The position numbers and the translations under genes are program-made. This document shows positions 17,036-25,715 of a stretch of 64,000 bases of DNA, piece after piece (position 1 is the first letter of the stretch; the number at the start of each line of letters is the position of its first letter). The notes beneath the pieces were generated by a model, which had not been told where the DNA came from, searched no databases, and worked only from the letters and a program-made list of their open reading frames with translations. Source of the stretch: Allobosea psychrotolerans (GTDB taxonomy: Bacteria > Pseudomonadota > Alphaproteobacteria > Rhizobiales > Beijerinckiaceae); assembly GCF_002917105.1 (NCBI RefSeq), contig NZ_PQFZ01000004.1, positions 124,001 through 188,000 on the forward strand, in the 5' to 3' direction.

Positions 17036-17789
17036 GGTCGCCCCCCGAGCCGATATAGGCCTCGATCACGCGCGGATCCTTCGAGACCGCGGAATAGTCG
17101 CCCTCGGCCAGCACCTGCCCGCGTGCCAAAACCGTGATGCGGTCCGAGAGCGAGGCGACGACCGAGAGATTGTGCTCGACCATCAGGATGGTGCGGTTGA
17201 CCGAGACCTTGCGGATCAGGGCCTCGATGCGCTCGACATCCTCGCGGCCCATGCCGGCCATCGGCTCGTCGAGCAGCAGCATTTCGGGATCGAGCGCCAG
17301 CGTCGTGGCGATCTCGAGCGCGCGCTTGCGGCCATAGCTGAGCTCGGCCGCCGCCAGGCCGGCGAAGGCACCGAGCCCGACCGCATCGAGGAGGCGCATC
17401 GCCTCCTCGTCGAGCCCGGCCAGCACCTTCTCCGAGCGCCAGAAATCGAACGAGTCGCCGCGCTTGCGCTGCAGCGCGATGCGCACATTGGTCAGCACGC
17501 TGAGCTGCGGGAACACCGCTGAGATCTGGAAGGAGCGCACGAGGCCGAGCCGCGCGATCTCGGCGGGCTTCTCGCGCGTGATGTCGCGGCCGTTATAGAC
17601 GATCGCGCCCTTGGTCGGGCTGAGGAATTTGGTCAGCAGATTGAAGCATGTCGTCTTGCCGGCGCCGTTGGGGCCGATCAGCGCATGGATATGTCCGCGC
17701 CGGACCTTGAGGTCGACGCCGCTGACGGCCTTGAAGCCGCCGAAGTCCTTGGTCAGTCCCGCCGTCGACAGAATGATGTCGTCAGCCAT
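17025..17789 (-). CDS. livG: ABC transporter ATP-binding protein LivG
   Basis: A 254-residue ATPase with Walker A GPNGAGKT (39-46), Walker B MLLLDEPMAGMG, and the long LivG insertion ending in RSFQISAVFPQLSVLTNVRIALQ. The signature is LSYGRKRALEIA, an unusual variant of LSGGQ in which Gly2 is Tyr; the same variant is frequent in alphaproteobacterial LivG homologues. It is the first gene of the transporter cluster. The promoter is expected in the 164 bases between this start and the end of the tetR gene. Confidence 0.93.
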
Positions 17790-17953
17790 GGCAATTGCCA
17801 GAGCGTGCCATCGTATTCTTTCTTCTTGTTACGTTTCCCCTTGCAGTCATGCTGCACTGCGCCGCGAGCGAGTGTCAACGGCGGCTTCTGCCGGTAATTG
17901 CGGCGGTTTCGACGCGAATTACGACGTTTGGCTAAGGCGGGAGATGAAAACCC

Positions 17954-18583
17954 TCAATCCCGGCCCGTCGGCGCCAGGGCGGCGGCGAAGATCGATGCGA
18001 GATCGCGCAGGCGGGCCCCGTAAGTTTCGCACGAGAGTTTGGCGCCGACCTTCGCGCCCGCTGCGGCCTGCATCAATGTCGCCACGAAGGTGGCCGTCGA
18101 AAGCCCGCTGCGCGACAGGCTGATTTCGCCCGCGGCTTCCGCCTTTTCGAGGAGCGTGGTGGCATGACGCGTGAAGATGCTCTCGAACGCCTGCACCTCG
18201 GCGCTGGCGACGCTCGTCATCACGGCCTTGAGCTCGACGAGGTGCTCGCCCGCGCCGAAACAGGCGTAGCCGGTGCCGAAATGCGCGTCGAGCAGCGCCG
18301 CGAGCCGCTCCGGAAATGGGGCCGCCATCGTCATCACGCGCTGGCAGCGGGCGTCGACCCGCTGGCCGGTCCGCAGCATCATCGCCCGGAAGACGTCGTC
18401 CTTGCCCTTGAAATGCAGATAGAGCGTCGCCTTGGCGAGGCCGGCCTCCTTGGCGATGTCGTCCATCGAGGTGCGCTTGAAACCATAGCGCGCGAAACGG
18501 CGCAGGGCCGCATCCGCGATCTGGTCGATGCGGGTCGTGGCGTCATCCGGGAACCCGGCGGAACAATCGTGGCGATCAGGCAT
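17954..18583 (-). CDS. TetR family transcriptional regulator
   Basis: A 209-residue repressor-type protein. The N-terminal HTH covers about residues 20-66 (IADAALRRFARYGFKRTSMDDIAKEAGLAKATLYLHFKGKDDVF), the exact AcrR/TetR pattern. The C-terminal ligand domain resembles the TetR_C group with HFGTGYACFGAGEHL. It is divergent from the molybdenum hydroxylase operon at 18794 with 210 bp between, where two inverted repeats lie. Repression of that operon with release by its substrate is the likely logic (inference). Confidence 0.9.
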   Translation of the reverse strand: MPDRHDCSAGFPDDATTRIDQIADAALRRFARYGFKRTSMDDIAKEAGLAKATLYLHFKGKDDVFRAMMLRTGQRVDARCQRVMTMAAPFPERLAALLDAHFGTGYACFGAGEHLVELKAVMTSVASAEVQAFESIFTRHATTLLEKAEAAGEISLSRSGLSTATFVATLMQAAAGAKVGAKLSCETYGARLRDLASIFAAALAPTGRD

Positions 18584-18624
18584 TCTCGATCTTGACGAAT
18601 TCCAAGGTTTGAGCGACAGTCCTC

Positions 18625-18654
18625 ATTAGACTGGATTTGTCCATCGAGTCCAAT
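18625..18654. promoter_or_regulatory. Candidate TetR operator
   Basis: A 30-bp imperfect palindrome with outer arms ATTAGACT and AGTCCAAT (7 of 8 complementary) and inner GGAT/ATCG, 41 bp before the tetR start on the minus strand. Size and position suit a TetR-family dimer site. No experimental support. Confidence 0.4.
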
Positions 18655-18677
18655 TTGCTCTGCGCGGACGGGTGATC

Positions 18678-18707
18678 CGCCTGATCTCCGATATGTCAGA
18701 TCAGGCG
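18678..18707. promoter_or_regulatory. Perfect 10-bp inverted repeat in the tetR/iorA intergenic region
   Basis: The arms CGCCTGATCT and AGATCAGGCG are perfectly complementary with a 10-nt spacer. It lies 87 bp before the iorA start. It could be a second operator or an activator site; there is no U-run, so a terminator is less likely. Confidence 0.45.
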
Positions 18708-18793
18708 AGCAAGATCGACCCTTCATCCGCAGCGCAGACCCGCATTTTGTCAGGCCCGGTCTTTCCTGAGTTCATGCCATCCGCGAGGCAGCC

Positions 18794-19255
18794 ATGGCCC
18801 ATACATTCAAGGTCAACGGAACGACGCATAGCGTCGATATCGACGACGACACGCCCCTGCTGTGGGCGCTGCGCGACAATCTCGGCCTCACCGGCACCAA
18901 ATTCGGCTGCGGCGTCGCGCAATGCGGCGCCTGCACCGTCTATCTCGACGGCAAGCCGCTGCGCTCCTGCGTGACGCCGGTCTCCGCCGTGGCCGGCGCC
19001 GAAATCACCACGATCGAGGCGATCTCCGGCCGCGAGGCCGAAGCCGTCCAGGCCGCCTGGACCGCCGGCGACGTGCCGCAATGCGGCTATTGCCAGTCGG
19101 GCCAGGTGATGAGCGCGGTCGCCCTGCTCAAGGAGAACAAGAAGCCGACCGACCAGGACATCGATCTCGCCATGAACGGCAATATCTGCCGCTGCGCGAC
19201 CTATGCCCGCATCCGCGCCGCGATCCATAGCGCCGCCCGCTCGCTGGAGGTCTGA
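18794..19255 (+). CDS. iorA: Molybdenum hydroxylase 2Fe-2S subunit (isoquinoline 1-oxidoreductase alpha-like)
   Basis: A 153-residue protein with two [2Fe-2S] clusters. The plant-type cluster has Cys39, Cys44, Cys47 and Cys59 ([17 protein letters not shown]). The second has Cys97, Cys100, Cys132 and Cys134 (QCGYCQSGQ and ICRCATY). It passes electrons from the molybdopterin subunit toward an external acceptor. It is followed 2 bp later by the large subunit and then a di-heme cytochrome c. There is no FAD subunit, as expected for the isoquinoline/aldehyde oxidoreductase type. The true substrate (N-heterocycle or aldehyde) is unknown. Confidence 0.93.
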   Translation: MAHTFKVNGTTHSVDIDDDTPLLWALRDNLGLTGTKFGCGVAQCGACTVYLDGKPLRSCVTPVSAVAGAEITTIEAISGREAEAVQAAWTAGDVPQCGYCQSGQVMSAVALLKENKKPTDQDIDLAMNGNICRCATYARIRAAIHSAARSLEV

Positions 19256-19257
19256 TC

Positions 19258-21423
19258 ATGACCGCTCACGACATCGCTCTCTCGCGCCGCGCGCTCCTGG
19301 CCGGGGCCGGCGCTCTCGTCATCGGGCTGCATCTGCCTGAGGTTGCCAGGGCGCAATCCGCGCGCCCCGCGGGCGGCGCAGCCGTCCTCGCGCCCAACGC
19401 CTTCGTCCGCGTCGCCGCCGACGACACGGTCACCGTCCTGATCAAGCATATCGAGTTCGGCCAGGGGCCGTTCACCGGCCTCACCACGCTCGTCGCCGAG
19501 GAGATGGACGCCGATTGGGGCCAAATGCGCGCCGAGCATGCGCCGGCCGACGTCAAGCTCTACGCCAACCTCCTCTTCGGCGTGCAGGGCACCGGCGGTT
19601 CCTCGGCCATCGCCAATTCCTTCGAGCAGATGCGCAAGGCCGGCGCGACGGCGCGCGCCATGCTGGTGCAGGCGGCAGCCGAGGCCTGGAAGGTCCCGGC
19701 TGGTGAGATCACCGTCGAGGCGGGCGTGCTCAAGCATCCCACAGGCAAGCAGGGCCGCTTCGGTGAGTTCGCCGGGGCCGCTTCCAAGCTGCCCGTGCCC
19801 GAGACCGTGTCGCTGAAGCAGCCGGCGAATTTCCGCCTGATCGGCAGGGAAGGCGCGGTCAAGCGCCTCGACAGCGCCGACAAGGCGCGTGGCAAGGCCC
19901 AGTTCACCATCGACATCCATACGCCGGGCATGCTGACGGTCGTCGTCGCCCGCCCGCCGCGCTTCGGCGGCAAGATGGCGAGCTTCGACGCTGCCGAGAC
20001 GCTGAAGGTCAAGGGTGTGGTCGACGTCAAGCCGATCGGCTCCGGTGTCGCAGTCTATGCCACGGGCATGTGGCCCGCGATCAAGGGACGCGAGGCGCTG
20101 AAGGTCTCCTGGGACGAGAGCGCCGCCGAGAAGCGCGGCAGCCGCGAGCTCATCGCCGAATACCGGGCGCTGGCGCGCACGCCGGGCACCGTCGTCGGCA
20201 AGCATGGCGATGCCGAAGCCGTGCTCGCCAAGGCCGACACGGTGGTCGAGGCGGAGTTCGTCTTCCCCTATCTGGCGCATGCGCCGATGGAGCCGCTCGA
20301 CGGCTATCTCGAATGGGACGGAACCCAGGCGCTCGCCCGCTTCGGCAGCCAGTTCCAGACGACCGAACACGCCACCATCGCGGCCGTGCTGGGCTTGCCC
20401 CAGGACAAGGTCAGGCTCGAGACCATGCTGGCGGGCGGCTCCTTCGGCCGCCGCGCCCAGGTCAGCCAGCATCTGGCGGCCGAGCTCGCCATGGTCGCCA
20501 AGGCGATCGGCCCCAACCGCCCGGTCAAGCTTGTCTGGACGCGCGAGGACGATCTCACCGGCGGCTATTACCGCCCGCTCTTCCTGCACAAGCTGCGTGG
20601 CGCGGTGAAGGACGGCAAGATCGCGGCCTGGACCGACAGCATCGTCGGCCAGTCCTTCTTCCTCGGCACGCCCTTCGAGGCGATGGTGGTGAAGAACGGC
20701 ATCGATTCGACCATGGTCGAGGGCGCCAACGAACTGCCTTACGACATCGCCGATTTCGCCTGCGAGGTGCACACCGCCAAGGTCGGCGTGCCGACCTTGT
20801 GGTGGCGCTCGGTCGGCCACACCCACACGGCCTATGCGGTCGAATGCTTCGTCGACGAATTGCTGCAGGCTGCCGGGCTGGACCCGGTCGCGGGCCGGCT
20901 TGCCATGATGGGCAAGGAGCCGCGCGCGATGGGCGTGCTCAAGGCGGTGGCCGAGCTCGCCAAATGGAACGGACCCAACTCCGTCGAGGGCAGGGCGCGT
21001 GGCGTCGCGGTGGTCGAGAGCTTCGGCTCCTTCGTCGCCCAGATCGCCGAGGTCTCGCTCGGGAGCGATGGCGAGCCCAAGGTCCACAAGGTCTGGTGCG
21101 CGGTCGATTGCGGCGTCGCGGTCAATCCCGACGTCATCCGCGCCCAGATGGAGGGTGGCATCGGCTTCGGCATCGGTCATGCGCTCTATGGCGAGATCAC
21201 GCTCGATGCCGGCAAGCCGGTGCAGACGAATTTCGACAGCTACCGCTCGCTGCGTATCCACGAGATGCCGGCGGTCGAGGTCACGATCATCGCCTCGACG
21301 GAGAAGCCGACCGGCGTCGGCGAGCCCGGCGTTCCGCCGATCGGGCCGGCGGTGGCCAATGCCTTGGCGCGATTGGGGCAGGTCCGGCCCCGGCAATTGC
21401 CGATGGTTGGAGGAACGGTCTGA
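19258..21423 (+). CDS. iorB: Molybdenum hydroxylase large subunit (isoquinoline 1-oxidoreductase beta-like)
   Basis: A 721-residue molybdopterin-binding subunit. The N-terminus [15 protein letters not shown] is a twin-arginine signal, so the folded complex is exported to the periplasm. Cofactor-binding stretches include [14 protein letters not shown] (about 61-74), [27 protein letters not shown] (about 390) and the catalytic Glu in [19 protein letters not shown] (about 690-710). It catalyses hydroxylation next to a ring nitrogen or oxidation of an aldehyde. It is shorter than classic IorB but has both xanthine-dehydrogenase-like domains. The stop TGA overlaps the following ATG. Confidence 0.93.
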   Translation: MTAHDIALSRRALLAGAGALVIGLHLPEVARAQSARPAGGAAVLAPNAFVRVAADDTVTVLIKHIEFGQGPFTGLTTLVAEEMDADWGQMRAEHAPADVKLYANLLFGVQGTGGSSAIANSFEQMRKAGATARAMLVQAAAEAWKVPAGEITVEAGVLKHPTGKQGRFGEFAGAASKLPVPETVSLKQPANFRLIGREGAVKRLDSADKARGKAQFTIDIHTPGMLTVVVARPPRFGGKMASFDAAETLKVKGVVDVKPIGSGVAVYATGMWPAIKGREALKVSWDESAAEKRGSRELIAEYRALARTPGTVVGKHGDAEAVLAKADTVVEAEFVFPYLAHAPMEPLDGYLEWDGTQALARFGSQFQTTEHATIAAVLGLPQDKVRLETMLAGGSFGRRAQVSQHLAAELAMVAKAIGPNRPVKLVWTREDDLTGGYYRPLFLHKLRGAVKDGKIAAWTDSIVGQSFFLGTPFEAMVVKNGIDSTMVEGANELPYDIADFACEVHTAKVGVPTLWWRSVGHTHTAYAVECFVDELLQAAGLDPVAGRLAMMGKEPRAMGVLKAVAELAKWNGPNSVEGRARGVAVVESFGSFVAQIAEVSLGSDGEPKVHKVWCAVDCGVAVNPDVIRAQMEGGIGFGIGHALYGEITLDAGKPVQTNFDSYRSLRIHEMPAVEVTIIASTEKPTGVGEPGVPPIGPAVANALARLGQVRPRQLPMVGGTV

Positions 21424-22043
21424 TGCGGCCTCTCCTCCTCGCGAGCGCCGCGGCGCTGGCGCTCGGCCTCGGCGGCACGGCGCTGACCTTCGCCCAATCC
21501 GCGCCGCAGCGTCGCGGCCCGCCCCTGCAGGATGCCGCGAGCTTCTCGAGCATCCCCAACCAGCAGGCGCGCTCGGCCGCGCTGTTTGGCGAGATCGGCA
21601 AGGTGCTGACGCATCCGCGCTGCATGAACTGCCATCCGGCGACGGAGCGCCCGCGCCAGACCGATGCGCGCCGCCTGCACCAGCCCGTGGTGGTCCGCGG
21701 CAAGGACGGCCATGGCGCGCCGGGCCTGGAATGCGCCACCTGCCACGGCAAGCAGAACTACGATCCCGCCCGCATGCCCGGCGACGGGCACTGGGCGCTC
21801 GCCCCGGCCTCGATGGCCTGGGAGGGCAAGACGCTGGGCCAGATCTGCCTGCAGCTCAAGGACCAGAGCCGTAATGGCGGCCGCGACCTCGCGGCCATCG
21901 TCAAGCACGTCACCACCGACACGCTGGTGCTCTGGGGCTGGAATCCAGGCCCCGGCCGCGAGCCGGCGCCGGGCACCAACGCCCAGTTCGGCGCGTTGAT
22001 GCAGGCCTGGGCGGATAGCGGCGCGGCCTGTCCGGCGTCGTGA
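21423..22043 (+). CDS. Di-heme c-type cytochrome, partner of the molybdenum hydroxylase
   Basis: A 206-residue protein starting at the ATG that overlaps the iorB stop (TGATG). The signal peptide is residues 1-25. The heme sites are CMNCH (67-71) and CATCH (104-108). The intervening [28 protein letters not shown] segment is typical of cytochromes found behind isoquinoline-oxidoreductase-like operons. It probably accepts electrons from the 2Fe-2S subunit in the periplasm and passes them to the respiratory chain. Tight coupling supports one functional complex. Confidence 0.88.
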   Translation: MRPLLLASAAALALGLGGTALTFAQSAPQRRGPPLQDAASFSSIPNQQARSAALFGEIGKVLTHPRCMNCHPATERPRQTDARRLHQPVVVRGKDGHGAPGLECATCHGKQNYDPARMPGDGHWALAPASMAWEGKTLGQICLQLKDQSRNGGRDLAAIVKHVTTDTLVLWGWNPGPGREPAPGTNAQFGALMQAWADSGAACPAS

Positions 22044-22058
22044 GGCCGGCAATGCGAC

Positions 22059-22093
22059 GCGCAGCCCCCCTCCTTTTGGGAGGGGGGCTGCGC
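22059..22093 (+). terminator. Strong GC-rich hairpin after the ior operon
   Basis: A 15-bp stem (GCGCAGCCCCCCTCC with GGAGGGGGGCTGCGC) and a 5-nt loop lie 15 nt after the cytochrome stop, followed by GCCTTTAGT. The T-run is short, but the stem is long enough for a plausible rho-independent terminator. Confidence 0.7.
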
Positions 22094-22187
22094 GCCTTTA
22101 GTCTACCTCATGTTGCAACCGCCCCTCGCGCTCGGCTAGTGCTTAGCAAGCCCTCCGGCCAGTCATTCCAGCGGCAAAGGCAACGCG

Positions 22188-22895
22188 ATGTCGAAGAAGG
22201 TTTTTCCTGACGCCAAGGCGGCTCTCGCCGGCGCCATCAAGGACGGCATGACCCTCATGGCCGGCGGCTTCGGCCTTTGCGGCATTCCCGATATCCTGAT
22301 CGAGGCGGTGCGCGAGAGCGGCGCCAAGGACCTGACCTTCATCTCCAACAACGCCGGCATCGACGGCGCGGGCCTCGGCATCCTGCTCGAGACCCGGCAG
22401 ATCAAGAAGATGATCTCGTCTTATGTCGGCGAGAACAAACTCTTCGCCCAGCAGTTCCTCGCCGGTGAACTCGAGCTCGAATTCACCCCGCAGGGCACGC
22501 TGGCCGAGCGCATCCGCGCCGGCGGAGCGGGCATTCCGGCCTTCTTCACCAAGACCGGCGTCGGCACGCTGGTCGCGGAAGGCAAGGAGGAGCGGGTTTT
22601 CGACGGCGAGCGCTACATCATGGAGCGCGGCCTCTTCGCCGACATCTCGCTGATCCATGCCTGGAAGGGCGATACCGAAGGCAATCTCGTCTACCGGAAG
22701 ACGGCGCGCAACTTCAATCCGATGATGGCCTCGGCCTCGCGGCTGACCATCGCGCAGGTCGAGCATCTCGTCCCGGCGGGCGAGATCGATCCCGATCACA
22801 TGCATACGCCGGGCATCTTCGTGAAGCGCATCGTCCACGTCACCAATGCGGCCAAGCGCATCGAGCAGCGCACCACCCGCAAGCGCGCGGCTTAA
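22188..22895 (+). CDS. scoA: 3-oxoacid CoA-transferase subunit A
   Basis: A 235-residue family I CoA-transferase subunit. It begins SKKVFPDAKAALAGAIKDGMTLMAGGFGLCGIPD, with the alpha-subunit signature GGFGLCGIP (25-33), and continues SNNAGIDGAGLGILLETRQIKKMISSYVGEN. The pair transfers CoA between succinyl-CoA (or another acyl-CoA) and a 3-oxoacid such as acetoacetate or 3-oxoadipate. The SYVGEN and MERGLFADISLIHAWKGD phrases fit succinyl-CoA:3-ketoacid transferase. It is 12 bp upstream of subunit B in an evident two-gene operon. The start has an AAAGGCAA-type ribosome site. Confidence 0.93.
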   Translation: MSKKVFPDAKAALAGAIKDGMTLMAGGFGLCGIPDILIEAVRESGAKDLTFISNNAGIDGAGLGILLETRQIKKMISSYVGENKLFAQQFLAGELELEFTPQGTLAERIRAGGAGIPAFFTKTGVGTLVAEGKEERVFDGERYIMERGLFADISLIHAWKGDTEGNLVYRKTARNFNPMMASASRLTIAQVEHLVPAGEIDPDHMHTPGIFVKRIVHVTNAAKRIEQRTTRKRAA

Positions 22896-22907
22896 GGAGT
22901 TCGAGAC

Positions 22908-23561
22908 ATGCCCTGGACCCGTGAACAGATCGCAGCCCGCGCCGCGAAGGAACTCAAGGACGGCTACTACGTCAATCTCGGCATCGGTATTCCGACGCTG
23001 GTCTCGAACTACATCCCAGAGGGGGTTTCGGTTCAGCTCCAGTCCGAGAACGGCATGCTCGGCATGGGCCCCTTCCCCTATGAGGGCGACGAGGATCCCG
23101 ACCTGATCAACGCCGGCAAGCAGACCATCACCGAACTCCCGACGACGAGCTATTTCTCCTCCGCCGACTCCTTCGGCATGATCCGCGGCGGCCATATCGA
23201 CCTCTCGATCCTGGGGGCCATGCAGGTCGCCCAGAATGGCGACCTCGCCAACTGGATGATCCCCGGCAAGGTGGTGAAGGGCATGGGCGGCGCCATGGAC
23301 CTCGTCGCCGGCGTCAAGAAGGTCGTCGTGGTGATGGAGCATGTCGCCAAGAACAAGGACGGCTCGGAATCGGCCAAGCTGCTCAAGGCTTGCGACCTGC
23401 CGCTGACCGGGGCCGGCGTGGTCGACATGGTGATCACCGATCTCGGCGTCTTCACGATCGACGAGAATGGCGGCGGCATGAGCCTGATCGAACTGGCCGA
23501 GGGCGTCACGCTGGAGGAGATCACCAGCAAGACGGAAGCGGCGTTCAAGGTGGCGCTTTAA
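22908..23561 (+). CDS. scoB: 3-oxoacid CoA-transferase subunit B
   Basis: A 217-residue beta subunit. The catalytic glutamate is Glu47 in [13 protein letters not shown], the SENG motif of family I transferases, preceded by [16 protein letters not shown] (22-37). [14 protein letters not shown] and [19 protein letters not shown] are also conserved. With subunit A it forms an alpha2-beta2 enzyme in ketone body or aromatic acid breakdown. No other genes of beta-ketoadipate or poly-hydroxybutyrate metabolism are adjacent, so the physiological acid is unresolved. Confidence 0.93.
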   Translation: MPWTREQIAARAAKELKDGYYVNLGIGIPTLVSNYIPEGVSVQLQSENGMLGMGPFPYEGDEDPDLINAGKQTITELPTTSYFSSADSFGMIRGGHIDLSILGAMQVAQNGDLANWMIPGKVVKGMGGAMDLVAGVKKVVVVMEHVAKNKDGSESAKLLKACDLPLTGAGVVDMVITDLGVFTIDENGGGMSLIELAEGVTLEEITSKTEAAFKVAL

Positions 23562-23569
23562 GGATGGGT

Positions 23570-23703
23570 GTCATCCCGTGCGCGCTGCGGCATGCAATGC
23601 CGCGGCGCAGACACGGGATCGCTCTCAGAAAGAGGCTCCTTCTCCTCTCGCGGTCCCGCATCTGCGCAGCAGTACGTCGTGCCGCAGCGCGCGCGGGATG
23701 ACC
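23570..23703. repeat. Palindromic intergenic repeat (GTCATCCCG type)
   Basis: GTCATCCCGTGCGCGCTGCG on the left is complementary to CGCAGCGCGCGCGGGATGAC on the right, with smaller inner stems. It separates the convergent scoB and bluB genes. Confidence 0.75.
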
Positions 23704-23710
23704 GCGCGCT

Positions 23711-24325
23711 CTACCGCCCGCTCTCCCAGCCCACCCGCACGAGCTCGGGCACGTCGCTCTCCTCCTCCGGCCAGCCGATGCAGAGCCAGGCGATCAGCTT
23801 CCACTCCGGCGGCGCATTGAGCGCCTCGCGCACGGCGTCGGGCTCCAGGATCGAGACCCAGCCGACGCCCACGCCCGCGACCCGCGCCGCGAGCCAGAAC
23901 TGCGTGATTGCGGCGACGACGGAATAATCCAGCATCTCGGGCATGGTCCGGCGCCCAAGCCCATGGCCTTGCTGGGTGCCATGGTCGCAGAACACCGCGA
24001 TCTGCTCGGGCGCCTCGCGCATGCCTTCGAGCTTGAGGCTGGCATAGAGCCGCGCCCGCTCGCCCTCATAGTCACCGAGCGCATCGGCATTGCAGCGCTG
24101 GAAACTGTTCCGCGCCGTCTCGCGCTGCGCCTCGTCGCGCACCCGGACCCAGCGCCAGGGTTGGGAATGGCCGACCGAGGGCGAAAGCTCGGCCTGCGCC
24201 AGGAGCCTGTCGATCAGCTCGTCGGGCAGCGGCTCGCGCCGGAACCGCCGGACATCGCGCCGCCATGCCAGGAGCGCGGCGAATTGCTGCGCGAAACCTG
24301 CGTCGAAGACCGGCGGCGCGCTCAC
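23711..24325 (-). CDS. bluB: 5,6-dimethylbenzimidazole synthase
   Basis: A 204-residue nitroreductase-fold flavoenzyme that cleaves reduced FMN with O2 to give dimethylbenzimidazole, the lower ligand of B12. The GTG start at 24325 overlaps the cobB stop (GTGA). BluB marks are RRDVRRFRREPLPDEL (22-37), SPSVGHSQPWRWVRV (about 48-62), RARLYASLKLEGMREAPEQIAVFCD (about 90-115) and the Asp-rich loop that distinguishes BluB from other nitroreductases. Its need for oxygen agrees with the oxygen-dependent CobG in the same island. It is co-transcribed with cobB. Confidence 0.92.
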   Translation of the reverse strand: MSAPPVFDAGFAQQFAALLAWRRDVRRFRREPLPDELIDRLLAQAELSPSVGHSQPWRWVRVRDEAQRETARNSFQRCNADALGDYEGERARLYASLKLEGMREAPEQIAVFCDHGTQQGHGLGRRTMPEMLDYSVVAAITQFWLAARVAGVGVGWVSILEPDAVREALNAPPEWKLIAWLCIGWPEEESDVPELVRVGWESGR

Positions 24326-25656
24326 GGCGCCAACGCGATCGCGTGGAAGAACGAGCCGGTGACATGGCCGCGTCGGCTGCCGGCGGGGGCGGGCGCCGAG
24401 CCATGCGGATCGGTGACCATGGCGAAGGGCGCATCGTCTCCGGCCGCGACGATCGTGGCGTAGTGGAACTCGTGGCCCGTGAGCGCCTGGCCGGCGTGCC
24501 CCAGCGGCCCGTCTGCCTGGAGGACGGCGCGGCGGTAGCCCAGATTCATCTTGCGCCTGGCGAAGCTGGTCTCGACGCCGAGCAGTCCGGCCATGGCGTG
24601 AGTGACACCCTCGGCATCGACCAATGAGCGCCCCAGCACCATATAGCCGCCGCACTCGCCATGGACCGGTCGCGTCTGCGCGAAGCTGCGCAAGCCGTCG
24701 AGGAAGCGCGCTGCGCCCGCGATCCGCTCCGCATGCAGCTCGGGATAGCCGCCTGGCAGCCAGCAGGCGTCGCAATCCTCGGGCGGCGGCTCGTTGGCGA
24801 GTGGTGAGAACGGCAGGAGCTCGGCCCCCGCCGCGCGCCAGCCGGCTTCGACATGCGGGTAGACGAAGCTGAAGGCGGCGTCGCGTGCAAGGGCGATGCG
24901 CCGGCCCGGCGCTGGCAGGGCAGGCGCGGGCGGGGCAAGGGCGGGCGCGAGCGGCGCGGCGATCGTCGTCGTCCCGGCAGCAGCGAGCACCGCGTCGAGA
25001 TCGACTGCAGCCGAGATCGCGTCCGCCAGCGCATCGAGCCGGGCGAACAGGTCTTCGGTTTCGCCGGCCTGTACCAATCCGAGATGCCGCTCGGGCAGGA
25101 TCAGGCTGGCTTCGCGCGGCAAGGCGCCGAGCACGGGCAGGCCGATGCGCGCCATGCCCTGGCCGACGAGCCGCCGGTGGCGCTCGCTCGCGACCTTGTT
25201 GAGGATGACGCCGGCGATGGTGATGCGCGGATCGTAATGCATGCAGCCGAGCGCGATCGCGGCGGCCGATTGCGCCTGGCCGGAGACGTCGATGACGAGC
25301 ACCACCGGCCAGCCCATCGCTGCTGCGATGTCGGCGCTGGCGCCAGTGTGTCCCGCCTCGCCCGGCACGCCGTCGAACAGGCCCATCGAGCCTTCCGCGA
25401 CGACGATGTCGGCGCGACCTGCCGCATCCCTTGCGATCTGGCGCAGCAAGGCGTCGGGCATGGCGTAGGAATCGAGATTGGCGCTGGGCGCTCCGGTCGC
25501 AGCGGCATGGAAGGCCGGATCGATATAGTCCGGTCCGCATTTCAGCCCGCGCACGATCAGCCCGCGCCGCACCAGAGCGCGCTGCAGCCCGAGCGTGATC
25601 GTGGTCTTGCCCGAGCCGGAGCGCGGCGCGGCGATGATCAGGCCGCGCGCGGTCAT
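24322..25656 (-). CDS. cobB: Hydrogenobyrinic acid a,c-diamide synthase
   Basis: A 444-residue ATP- and glutamine-dependent amidase that amidates the a and c side chains of hydrogenobyrinate. The N-terminal dethiobiotin-synthetase-like domain has the Walker A-like PRSGSGKTT (11-19), GLKCGPDYIDPAFH (about 38-51) and AEGSMGLFDG. The C-terminal class I glutamine amidotransferase domain has WLPGGYPELHAE and the nucleophile Cys in HGECGGYMVLGR, with the partner His near GHEFHYA. It is divergent from cbiD with a 59-bp shared promoter region and is followed by bluB with a 4-nt overlap. Confidence 0.95.
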   Translation of the reverse strand: MTARGLIIAAPRSGSGKTTITLGLQRALVRRGLIVRGLKCGPDYIDPAFHAAATGAPSANLDSYAMPDALLRQIARDAAGRADIVVAEGSMGLFDGVPGEAGHTGASADIAAAMGWPVVLVIDVSGQAQSAAAIALGCMHYDPRITIAGVILNKVASERHRRLVGQGMARIGLPVLGALPREASLILPERHLGLVQAGETEDLFARLDALADAISAAVDLDAVLAAAGTTTIAAPLAPALAPPAPALPAPGRRIALARDAAFSFVYPHVEAGWRAAGAELLPFSPLANEPPPEDCDACWLPGGYPELHAERIAGAARFLDGLRSFAQTRPVHGECGGYMVLGRSLVDAEGVTHAMAGLLGVETSFARRKMNLGYRRAVLQADGPLGHAGQALTGHEFHYATIVAAGDDAPFAMVTDPHGSAPAPAGSRRGHVTGSFFHAIALAP

Positions 25657-25715
25657 GGGCAGGCTCCTTGCAAAGCTGATGTCTCCCGCCGCTGACGCAC
25701 GCCTACGCCTGCGCT

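Noticed and set aside
19201..21396. A 731-codon minus-strand frame
   Set aside because: Antisense shadow of iorB; no homology pattern and no ribosome site.
20070..22043. A 657-codon plus-strand frame continuous with the di-heme cytochrome
   Set aside because: Only the last 206 codons (from 21423) are real; the upstream part is an out-of-phase reading of iorB.
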